Assembly: GCA_013140405.1 (NCBI GenBank)
Contig: JABFSV010000254.1
Coordinates: forward strand, 1 to 5,411
Direction: 5' to 3'
Origin: Methyloglobulus sp.
GTDB taxonomy: Bacteria > Pseudomonadota > Gammaproteobacteria > Methylococcales > Methylomonadaceae
DNA: 5,411 nucleotides
Part shown: positions 1 through 5,411 of the stretch, in pieces
Layout: every line of letters starts with the position of its first letter
How positions within the stretch are numbered: position 1 is the first letter of the stretch
The notes under the pieces: generated by a model
What the model was told of the DNA's origin: nothing
The model's database searches: none
Seen by the model: the letters and a program-made list of their open reading frames with translations, nothing else
Program-made: the position numbers and the translations under genes

Positions 1-194
1 ACCAACTTCAAGAGTTGGGCACAGCCTTTGGTGAGATGGTGACGAAGTTGCGCAGCCGCAAAGACAAACAGGAAGAGTTGGTGGCCAAATTAGCCAGCCA
101 TCTTGAGGCGTTGCAACAAGATCCGGATGTATCAACACACCATTCAGAACAGCTTAAACAGATGCGCCATACGCTCATACAATTACTGGACTGA
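1..194 (+). CDS. C-terminal end of an unrecognised helical protein (5' end outside window)
   Basis: An open frame (codons starting at base 3) runs from the window edge to a TGA at 192-194 and gives 63 residues; the start lies upstream. The peptide is rich in Gln, Leu, Lys and Glu and looks fully alpha-helical. Its first stretch (ELGTAFGEMVTKLR) resembles the second helix of a HAMP domain or a coiled coil, and a short helical tail follows, ending in IQLLD. I do not recognise the family. It lies 60 bases upstream of the large chemoreceptor on the same strand, so co-transcription is possible, although a hairpin sits in the gap. A role in signalling would be a guess from neighbourhood and the HAMP-like segment only. 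That the frame is coding is supported by its composition and by the following gene's position, not by homology. Confidence 0.6.
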   Translation, partial: QLQELGTAFGEMVTKLRSRKDKQEELVAKLASHLEALQQDPDVSTHHSEQLKQMRHTLIQLLD

Positions 195-224
195 CAGATT
201 CCCAGATCAATCTGATGCCAGTCC
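188..224 (+). other. Bulged hairpin over the stop codon of the upstream gene
   Basis: GGACTG (188-193) pairs with CAGTCC (219-224), and CAGATT (195-200) pairs with AATCTG (209-214). These are separated by a 1-by-4 internal loop, with an 8-base apical loop. The structure covers the TGA at 192-194 and is followed by CTGAAACTTTTAG, which is not a clean T run. It could be a weak terminator or an mRNA-stabilising or attenuating element between the first gene and the chemoreceptor. The pairing is seen directly; the function is inferred. Confidence 0.35.
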
Positions 225-242
225 TGAAACTTTTAGATTTAT

Positions 243-248
243 TGAGGT
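243..248 (+). promoter_or_regulatory. Ribosome binding site of the chemoreceptor gene
   Basis: TGAGGT lies 6 bases upstream of the ATG at 255, a normal Shine-Dalgarno spacing. It supports this ATG as the start; the encoded N-terminus then leads straight into the first membrane helix, as expected for this receptor class. Confidence 0.7.
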
Positions 249-254
249 ATTGAA

Positions 255-3200
255 ATGTTTGGCTATATAAGCTTTAGAGCCCGAATACTGCTTGGCTTTG
301 GTACGGTGCTGGTTTTAATGGTAGCCATGGCATCGTTTAGTTATTTGTCCAATGCCAAAAGTGAAGAGGCACTTGTCGGGATTGATACGGCCACTTTGCC
401 CAACGCCTTGTTGGCATCTGAAATGGCTCAGGATGTGGTACAGGTGCAGCAGTTTTTGACCGATGTATCGGCTACCCATAACCCCGGTGGTTATGAAGAG
501 GCAGAAGGTTATGCGAAGGCATTTAAGCAGGGCTTGGCAACGTTTCGTCAGCAAGCCGGGAATGATGCGGCGCAACTAAAAAAATTAGCCACTCTTGAGC
601 AGGATTTTGACCAATTTTATGCCGATGGCAAACGGATGGCGGATGCTTATATGAATAGTGGCATCGAAGCGGGTAACCAAATTATGGAACAATTTGACCA
701 GTCATCCATAAGCCTGTCTACCCGTATGGAAGCGCTAAGGGATATTGAAGTCAAGGATGCGACCACCCATGTGCATCAGTTGACAGAAACAACCAAGACA
801 GTCACTGTGCTCGTATTTGGCTTAGCCATATTAAGCATAATGGCAGGTCTCGGCATTGCTTTCTATTTAACCCGATATTTAAGCCGTCAGCTGGGCGTCG
901 ATCCATTATTTGCCAAAGGCATTGCCAAAGAAATTGCCAACGGCGATTTTAACCGTGCAATCAAGTTGGAGCCTGGAGATACTCAAAGCTTGTTACATGC
1001 ACTGAAGGACATGCAACAGCAACTGCGGGAACGCGCAGAACATGATGAAGTCATGCAACAGCAGTTGCGTGACCGCATGGAGCGCGAAGCCGAAGAAAAA
1101 GAAAGTGCGTTACGCATACAAATGGCACTCAATAAGGCATCGGCGAATGTCATGATGGCTGATGAGGATTACAACATCATCTATGTCAACGAAGCGCTTG
1201 TTGATATGTTTGCCAAAGCTCAAAATGATTTACGTAAACAATTTCCGCACTTTGACGTGAATAAGCTATTGGGCGCAAATATGGATTTTTTTAAAAATCC
1301 GTTGCATCAACGCGCTAACCTGGATAACTTGCGTACCACCAGTAAATCTGGCTTTGTCGTGGGTGGCCGCTATCTGGATTGGATTGCCAATCCTGTGATT
1401 GATGGTGCAGGCTGCCGTATAGGCACCGTGGTGGAGTGGCAGGACAGGACGCATGAAATCGAGATTGAAAACGAAATCAAGGGCATTGTCGATGCCGTTA
1501 AGGGCGGCAAGCTGGATCGTCGTTTGGATACGTCCGACAAATCTGGCTTCTCCCAAATCCTCAGTACGAATATCAATGACCTGACCGGGGTGATTGAAAA
1601 TGTTTTCTCCGACATCGCCAATGTGATGGGCAGCATAGCCGCTGGCAACCTGACCCAACGTATTACTAATCATTACGAAGGTGTCTATGACAGCTGTAAA
1701 GATGACATCAATGCAACTGTGGACACATTACGTGAACGCATTGAGCGTGAAGCCCAGGAAAAGAAAAGCGCCCTACGTATCCAAATGGCACTGGATAAGG
1801 CGTCTACCAATGTGATGATGGCTGATGCCAACCATAACATCATTTATGTCAATGAAGCCCTCACAGACCTGTTCCGCAGAGCCCAAAACGATTTCCGCAC
1901 TGAATTGCTGGGCTTCAACGTTAACGCGCTTAACGGCTTGAACCTTGATATTTTCCATCAAAATCCAACGCTCAAGCGCACGGTGCTGGACAATATGCGC
2001 ACAGTCACTAAATCCAGTTTCACCGTCGGTGGTTGGCATTTCGACCTTGTTGCCAACCCTGTCATCGATGATGAAGGGCAGCGCGTCGGTACGGTAGTGG
2101 AATGGCAGGACAGGACGCACGAAATCAAGATTCAGAATGAAATCAAAGCCATTGTTGACGCGGTTAAAGGCGGCGACCTGGAGAAACGTTTGGATACGGC
2201 GGACAAAGCCGGATTCTTCCAGGTGCTCAGCATGACAATTAATGACTTGACGGCAGTCATCGAAAACGTCTTCGCAGACATTGCCGGGATTATGGGCGGT
2301 ATGGCTGGGGGAGATTTGAGCAATCGGATCACCAATCATTACGAAGGTACCTATGAAAGTTGTAAGGATGACATCAATGGCACCCTCGACAAATTGCGGG
2401 AAGTCTTTAGCCAGATTCAGGATGCTGCCGCTTCCATAAGCCAATCTTCCGATGAAATTGCCAGCGGCAATAATGACTTGTCAAACCGTGCCGAACAACA
2501 AGCCGCCAGCCTGGAAGAAACGGCTTCCAGCATGGAAGAACTGACGGGTACGGTCAAACACAACGCTGATTTTGCACAGCAAGCAAGCCTAGTGGCAAAC
2601 CAAGCCCGCCAACTGGCTGAGCAAGGTAGCCAAGTGGCTGGCTCAGCCATCCATGCCATGCAGGAAATCAACGAAAGCAATACCAGAATTGGGGAAATCA
2701 TTGGCGTCATTGATGAAATTGCCCTGCAAACCAACATCCTCGCGCTCAATGCGGCGGTGGAAGCGGCTCGGGCAGGGGAGCAAGGCCGGGGCTTTGCGGT
2801 GGTGGCGGCTGAAGTGCGCAACCTCGCGCAACGTTCGGCAGAGGCAGCCAAGGAAATCAAGGCCCTGATTGTTGATTCGGTGGACAAGGTCGAAGGTGGC
2901 AGCAAGTTGGTGAGCGAAGCCAGTAAATCACTCAACGAGATTGTTGTGGGTGTCAAGCAAGTGAACACTATCATTGCCCAGATTGCCTCAGAAAGTGAAC
3001 AACAGTTCCAGGGCATCAAGCATGTCAATCAAGCTGTTGCCCAAATGGACGATATTACCCAGCAAAATGCGGCGCTTGCAGAGCAAGCCGCAGCGGCCAG
3101 TGTGTCAATGAGCGACCAGACCGCCCATATGCGCGATCTACTGGCGTTTTTTCATCTGGAAAGTGACGTGGGCAACCTAGGTATGCAACACAAAAAACAC

Positions 3201-3272
3201 TTAGATGCCCCTGTCAAGCAGCATCTGATTCCGGCAAATATGGGTGATGACGAACAATGGGAAGAGTTTTAG
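255..3272 (+). CDS. Transmembrane methyl-accepting chemotaxis protein with two tandem PAS-HAMP-HAMP modules
   Basis: Chemoreceptor that senses ligands and controls the CheA kinase through CheW. Visible order by residue: short cytoplasmic start; TM1 about 11-31; periplasmic helical sensor about 32-182, of four-helix-bundle type; TM2 about 183-205; HAMP about 207-260; charged coiled coil; PAS1 about 285-401 and two HAMPs to 491; PAS2 about 506-623 and two HAMPs to 713; signalling domain about 714-966. The hairpin tip (IALQTNILALNAAVEAARAG) begins near 822. Remembered Tsr aligns without gaps from the first methylation site to the tip, so this is the 36-heptad class. Likely modification sites are Q748, E755, E762 and Q944. 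A flexible linker of about 35 residues ends in QWEEF (1001-1005), a CheR/CheB-tethering pentapeptide. At 1005 residues it is nearly twice the length of Tsr, owing to the duplicated modules. The ligands are unknown. MCP identity is certain; domain borders are approximate. Confidence 0.97.
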   Translation: MFGYISFRARILLGFGTVLVLMVAMASFSYLSNAKSEEALVGIDTATLPNALLASEMAQDVVQVQQFLTDVSATHNPGGYEEAEGYAKAFKQGLATFRQQAGNDAAQLKKLATLEQDFDQFYADGKRMADAYMNSGIEAGNQIMEQFDQSSISLSTRMEALRDIEVKDATTHVHQLTETTKTVTVLVFGLAILSIMAGLGIAFYLTRYLSRQLGVDPLFAKGIAKEIANGDFNRAIKLEPGDTQSLLHALKDMQQQLRERAEHDEVMQQQLRDRMEREAEEKESALRIQMALNKASANVMMADEDYNIIYVNEALVDMFAKAQNDLRKQFPHFDVNKLLGANMDFFKNPLHQRANLDNLRTTSKSGFVVGGRYLDWIANPVIDGAGCRIGTVVEWQDRTHEIEIENEIKGIVDAVKGGKLDRRLDTSDKSGFSQILSTNINDLTGVIENVFSDIANVMGSIAAGNLTQRITNHYEGVYDSCKDDINATVDTLRERIEREAQEKKSALRIQMALDKASTNVMMADANHNIIYVNEALTDLFRRAQNDFRTELLGFNVNALNGLNLDIFHQNPTLKRTVLDNMRTVTKSSFTVGGWHFDLVANPVIDDEGQRVGTVVEWQDRTHEIKIQNEIKAIVDAVKGGDLEKRLDTADKAGFFQVLSMTINDLTAVIENVFADIAGIMGGMAGGDLSNRITNHYEGTYESCKDDINGTLDKLREVFSQIQDAAASISQSSDEIASGNNDLSNRAEQQAASLEETASSMEELTGTVKHNADFAQQASLVANQARQLAEQGSQVAGSAIHAMQEINESNTRIGEIIGVIDEIALQTNILALNAAVEAARAGEQGRGFAVVAAEVRNLAQRSAEAAKEIKALIVDSVDKVEGGSKLVSEASKSLNEIVVGVKQVNTIIAQIASESEQQFQGIKHVNQAVAQMDDITQQNAALAEQAAAASVSMSDQTAHMRDLLAFFHLESDVGNLGMQHKKHLDAPVKQHLIPANMGDDEQWEEF
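1065..1727 (+). repeat. Intragenic tandem repeat, copy 1 (PAS-HAMP-HAMP module)
   Basis: This is the first of two directly adjacent in-frame modules inside the receptor, residues 271-491 (221 residues). It starts at LRDRMEREAEEK, runs through a PAS domain containing NVMMAD, NIIYVNEAL, NPVID and VVEWQDRT, and then two HAMP-like units (AVKGGKLDRRLDT and AAGNLTQRITNHYEG). The matching point in copy 2 is exactly 663 bases downstream. Hand alignment gives about 149 identical residues of 221. Bases 1437-1453 are identical to 2103-2119. Confidence 0.9.
1728..2393 (+). repeat. Intragenic tandem repeat, copy 2 (PAS-HAMP-HAMP module)
   Basis: This is the second module, residues 492-713 (222 residues), beginning LRERIEREAQEK and ending just before the signalling domain at LREVFSQ. 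It has one extra codon relative to copy 1, near HQNPTLKR versus KNPLHQR. It keeps VVEWQDRTHEI, EIKxIVDAVKGG, RITNHYEG and SCKDDIN. The PAS helical segment (about residues 537-570) is the least conserved part. Confidence 0.9.
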
Positions 3273-3279
3273 GCAAAGC

Positions 3280-3305
3280 CTGAATAAGCGTGGGTTTAAA
3301 TTCAG
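3280..3305. terminator. Possible weak terminator between convergent genes
   Basis: CTGAAT (3280-3285) and ATTCAG (3300-3305) form a 6-base-pair stem around a 14-base loop, in the 35-base gap between the converging receptor and cheD stop codons. The stem is AT-rich and no proper T run follows on either strand, so this is a weak candidate. Its position between converging genes is the main argument for it. Confidence 0.25.
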
Positions 3306-3307
3306 AT

Positions 3308-3922
3308 TTATGAAAACAAATCCACCGTGCCATTGGCAATTTCATCGTTGATGATCCGCTTGCTGTGTTCCTGTTCGCGCTCAATAATTGTATCATTGTG
3401 CAGCCGTATCAATTTCTTGACCCTGACGATGCCTTGGTCGGGGAAAAAATAGATTTTACGTGGGTATTTACCGAGCAAATCTTCCGCCACGATAGGGATG
3501 TGTTCGTGTTTTAGGTAGCTCCGGACAAACGCAGAATTTCGCTCGCCCACCCTATCTAGGGTAAAGCTTTTAAGCACATTGCCGCCGCCGAATATTTTGG
3601 CTTCCAGGTTTTTTCGTTGTGCGCCCATTTCGAGCAATTGGTTGATCAGGATTTCCATTGCATAAGTGCCGTAACGAGCGGAAGTGTTGTTAGATTCACC
3701 TTCGCTCACAGAGGGCAACATGAAATGATTCATGCCACCGATACCACTAACTTTGTCCCTGATACACGCGGCTACGCAAGAACCCAACACGGTGACAATA
3801 AGCATGGGGCGCACGGTGGCATAATATTCACCCGGCAAAATCTTGACCGCATCAATATTGAAATGATTGTCGAAGTAGAAATTTGGCTCACGCGCTTTTT
3901 CGTACAGATCGGATATGGACAT
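3308..3922 (-). CDS. cheD: Chemoreceptor glutamine deamidase CheD
   Basis: CheD is a cytoplasmic enzyme that hydrolyses specific receptor glutamine side chains to glutamate, making them available for methylation; in some bacteria it also partners CheC. The 204-residue protein shows the family landmarks: VLGSCVAACIRD with catalytic Cys49, GGMNHFMLP with catalytic His66 (17 residues later, the spacing known from Thermotoga CheD), and Thr44 as the probable third active-site residue. KIFGGGNVL (109-117), PIVAEDLLG (143-151) and FFPDQG (159-164) follow, and the C-terminus (GTVDLF) resembles the proteobacterial V-E-L-F ending. The gene starts 41 bases after the cheR stop on the same strand, so the two are almost certainly co-transcribed. 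It ends tail to tail with the large receptor. I see no truncation or missing active-site residue. Confidence 0.96.
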   Translation of the reverse strand: MSISDLYEKAREPNFYFDNHFNIDAVKILPGEYYATVRPMLIVTVLGSCVAACIRDKVSGIGGMNHFMLPSVSEGESNNTSARYGTYAMEILINQLLEMGAQRKNLEAKIFGGGNVLKSFTLDRVGERNSAFVRSYLKHEHIPIVAEDLLGKYPRKIYFFPDQGIVRVKKLIRLHNDTIIEREQEHSKRIINDEIANGTVDLFS

Positions 3923-3927
3923 GACTG

Positions 3928-3931
3928 CCTT
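3928..3931 (-). promoter_or_regulatory. Ribosome binding site of cheD
   Basis: On the minus strand, AAGG lies 5 bases before the cheD ATG (3922-3920), within the cheR-cheD gap. It fits the chosen start and independent translation initiation of cheD inside a cheR-cheD transcript. Confidence 0.55.
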
Positions 3932-3963
3932 AGTTTAGGCCGTTGTGGTTGTTTATTATCGCG

Positions 3964-4803
3964 TCATTGGCGCAGTTGCGGTGCGAGTTCATAAACAGTC
4001 TGGCCGCGTAGTTTGAACAGATCGGCGGCGTGGTGCAAGCTTTCAGAATGCCCAGCAAACAATAGGCCGTGCGGTTCCATCATGGGTGCGAAACGTTTGA
4101 GGATCTTATATTGGGTATCCTTATCAAAATAGATCATGACGTTGCGGCAGAAAATAACATCGAATGGCCCACTGATAGGCCACTGCGTATCCAATAGGTT
4201 AAGCTGCCGGAAACTGATCAGGTCGGATAGTTCTTTGCGTACCTTAACATTGTCGGCGTTGCTCCCAGATCCCCTAAGAAAGAAGCGTTTGAGGACATCT
4301 GGTGGTAGTTTATCTACCCGATCCATCGGGTAAACCCCCGCTTTGGCCTTGTTTAGCACATTGGTGTCGATGTCGGTTGCAATGATTTCCACGGGGGGTT
4401 TATATGTGCCGAAAGCTTCCACCATGCTCATAGCCATCGTATAAGGCTCTTCGCCTGTGGATGAGGCGGAGCACCATAAGCGCAAAGGGCGCTTACGTAT
4501 GCTTAGGACATGTTCCTTAAGGAGCGGGAAATGATGGGGTTCGCGGAAAAATGCCGTTAGGTTGGTGGTTAAGGCGTTGATGAAGACCTCCCATTCTTCA
4601 TCTTGATGCTGTTCCACCCGCGCTAGATAATCTTGGAATGTTTTCAGGCCAGTCGCACGCAAACGCCTTGCCAGACGGCTGTACACCATGTCCATTTTGC
4701 TGTCGTTAAGCTTGATGCCACTGTGCTTATACAGCATAGAGCGAACCCGCTCGAAATCAGACGCTGTGAATAAAAACTCTTTTTGCTCAGGGGGTCGGCT
4801 CAT
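3964..4803 (-). CDS. cheR: Chemotaxis protein methyltransferase CheR
   Basis: CheR is a cytoplasmic S-adenosylmethionine-dependent methyltransferase that forms glutamate methyl esters on chemoreceptors, the positive arm of adaptation. The 279-residue protein matches the usual length (about 275-290). It has an N-terminal helical domain (about 10-80; FTASDFERVR, then RLARRLRATG) and a catalytic domain. Visible motifs are TTNLTAFFRE (79-88), the SAM-binding loop LWCSASSTGEEPYT (109-122), acidic Asp144 in ATDID, FCRNVMIYFD (218-227) and GLLFAGHSES followed by LRGQTVYEL at the C-terminus. The beta-subdomain loop RGSGSNADNVKVR (177-189) is as long as its counterpart in Salmonella CheR, which binds the receptor pentapeptide, so this enzyme is probably tail-dependent. 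The ATG at 4803 is the first usable start after an in-frame stop at 4857, but its Shine-Dalgarno is poor. It is followed by cheD after 41 bases. Confidence 0.97.
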   Translation of the reverse strand: MSRPPEQKEFLFTASDFERVRSMLYKHSGIKLNDSKMDMVYSRLARRLRATGLKTFQDYLARVEQHQDEEWEVFINALTTNLTAFFREPHHFPLLKEHVLSIRKRPLRLWCSASSTGEEPYTMAMSMVEAFGTYKPPVEIIATDIDTNVLNKAKAGVYPMDRVDKLPPDVLKRFFLRGSGSNADNVKVRKELSDLISFRQLNLLDTQWPISGPFDVIFCRNVMIYFDKDTQYKILKRFAPMMEPHGLLFAGHSESLHHAADLFKLRGQTVYELAPQLRQ

Positions 4804-4902
4804 GTTGATGTAGGCATCCGGGTTGAAAATCGCATCATACTGCTTAGGCAGAACTTACAGGAACAGTCAAACTAACGTCTTACAATTTAAAAACTACCTT
4901 CC

Positions 4903-4931
4903 AAAAGCCATTATCCAGCCGATTGGCTTTT
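4903..4931 (-). terminator. Hairpin with T-rich arm, likely intrinsic terminator
   Basis: AAAAGCCA (4903-4910) pairs with TGGCTTTT (4924-4931). An inner ATC/GAT stem (4913-4915 with 4921-4923) lies beyond a two-base bulge, leaving a 5-base loop. Both strands show an A-run, a GC core and a T-run: four Ts on the minus strand, five on the plus. Following the second receptor on the minus strand, it fits a terminator for that gene, possibly with read-through into cheR. Confidence 0.5.
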
Positions 4932-4938
4932 TATAGAA

Positions 4939-4972
4939 GGCTGGCGTGCAAAACTAGATTTGCACGCCAGCC
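4939..4972 (-). terminator. Perfect 14-bp hairpin downstream of the second receptor
   Basis: GGCTGGCGTGCAAA (4939-4952) and TTTGCACGCCAGCC (4959-4972) are perfect complements around a 6-base loop. The hairpin begins 20 bases after the receptor stop codon (4993-4995). On the minus strand the stem is followed by TTCTATAAAAAG, which is only moderately T-rich. It probably acts with the adjacent hairpin at 4903-4931 as a tandem terminator or as a 3'-end stabiliser for the receptor mRNA. The stem is seen directly; its function is inferred. Confidence 0.6.
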
Positions 4973-4992
4973 AAACTAATGTGTTCTAAGCC

Positions 4993-5411
4993 TTAAAACT
5001 CCACCCACTCATCATCTTCCTGTTTGCGAGGTGCGCTTGCCACACTGGCTTTCATTTGGGGCGCTGGCTTGGGCTTGACCACGGCAAGACTGGACGGACG
5101 GCGTTGCACAGGTGAACGGATGTCTGACTCCATGCGGAACTGGGCAACCGTCTGTGCCAAGGTCTCCGCCTGTTCTTCCAAGGATTCGGCCGCCGCCGCC
5201 GCTTGTTCGACCAAGGCGGCATTCTGCTGCGTCACTTCATCCATTTGGGTCACCGCCATATTCACTTGGTCGATGCCAGAGCTTTGTTCTGCCGAGGCCG
5301 CCGCAATGTCAGCCATGATGTCGGTGACACGCTTCACGGAGGTGACAATCTCTTCCATCGTCTTGCCGGCTTCGCCCACCAGCTTACTGCCGTCTTCCAC
5401 CTTTTCGACAG
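4993..5411 (-). CDS. Methyl-accepting chemotaxis protein, C-terminal part (5' end outside window)
   Basis: This is the last 138 codons of a second chemoreceptor; the frame stays open to the window edge, so the GTG at 5400 is an internal Val codon and not a start. The residues form the C-terminal arm of the signalling hairpin: VEKVEDGSKLVGEAGKTMEE, then GIDQVNMAVTQMD and the second methylation helix VTQQNAALVEQAAAAAESLEE. The arm ends at FRMESD, as in the large receptor of this window. A basic, Pro- and Ala-rich linker of about 40 residues leads to EWVEF, another CheR-tethering tail. The arm aligns without gaps to the same region of the 255-3272 receptor. It lies 189 bases upstream of cheR on the same strand. 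The sensor and membrane parts cannot be seen. Confidence 0.95.
   Translation of the reverse strand, partial: VEKVEDGSKLVGEAGKTMEEIVTSVKRVTDIMADIAAASAEQSSGIDQVNMAVTQMDEVTQQNAALVEQAAAAAESLEEQAETLAQTVAQFRMESDIRSPVQRRPSSLAVVKPKPAPQMKASVASAPRKQEDDEWVEF

Noticed and set aside
1773..2444. Minus-strand open frame of 223 codons inside the receptor gene
   Set aside because: It is antisense to the second PAS-HAMP module. A similar antisense frame occurs opposite the first module because the DNA is duplicated, so the resemblance does not show coding.
3617..3994. Plus-strand open frame of 125 codons opposite cheD and the end of cheR
   Set aside because: It is antisense to two confidently identified genes, has no family motifs, and spans the cheR-cheD gap. 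It is a shadow frame.
4834..4870. Promoter for cheR: TATGAT (minus strand, 4839-4834) with TTGACT (4870-4865)
   Set aside because: Each hexamer resembles its consensus, but the spacer between them is 25 bases, far too long. No acceptable -35 lies 16-18 bases before TATGAT, and no acceptable -10 follows TTGACT at that distance. A start site here is possible but not supported.
4880..4930. Flagellar sigma-28 type promoter (GCCGATTG near 4918 on the plus strand)
   Set aside because: The GCCGAT match is on the strand with no downstream gene, lies inside a hairpin, and has no TAAA element at the right distance.
4993..5400. Short complete gene starting at the GTG at 5400
   Set aside because: The frame continues upstream to the window edge with residues (VEK) that match the same place in the other receptor, so this is an internal Val codon of a truncated view of a full receptor.

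Overview
This window is a chemotaxis adaptation locus from a Gram-negative, motile bacterium. The receptors belong to the Tsr-like 36-heptad class and end in tryptophan-containing CheR-tethering tails, and a CheR and a CheD sit beside them. This combination, with moderate GC content, points to a beta- or gammaproteobacterium; I cannot name the genus from the sequence.

Layout. Bases 1-194 (+) hold the last 63 codons of an unrecognised helical protein, followed by a 60-base gap containing a bulged hairpin. Bases 255-3272 (+) encode a complete 1005-residue transmembrane chemoreceptor. It has an N-terminal periplasmic four-helix-type sensor and a HAMP domain. Two tandem copies of a PAS plus double-HAMP module (221 and 222 residues) follow, then the methyl-accepting signalling hairpin and a C-terminal QWEEF tail. 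It converges on a minus-strand cluster, with only 35 bases between the two stop codons. Reading that cluster in its own direction: the C-terminal part of a second receptor (5411-4993, entering from outside the window), a 189-base gap with two hairpins, cheR (4803-3964), a 41-base gap and cheD (3922-3308).

How they work together. CheR methylates receptor glutamates using S-adenosylmethionine. CheD deamidates receptor glutamines, creating new methylatable glutamates, and in several bacteria also links to CheC/CheY-P. Both receptors carry the WxxF tail on which CheR docks. This CheR has a beta-subdomain loop the same length as the tail-binding enterobacterial enzyme, and both receptors have an EQ pair on the second methylation helix where a deamidase could act. 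CheB, CheA, CheW and CheY are not in the window.

The most unusual item is the intragenic PAS-HAMP-HAMP duplication. The copies are about two-thirds identical, but the differences concentrate in the helical, ligand-facing part of the PAS fold. I see no mobile element, RNA gene, CRISPR array or clearly novel system here.
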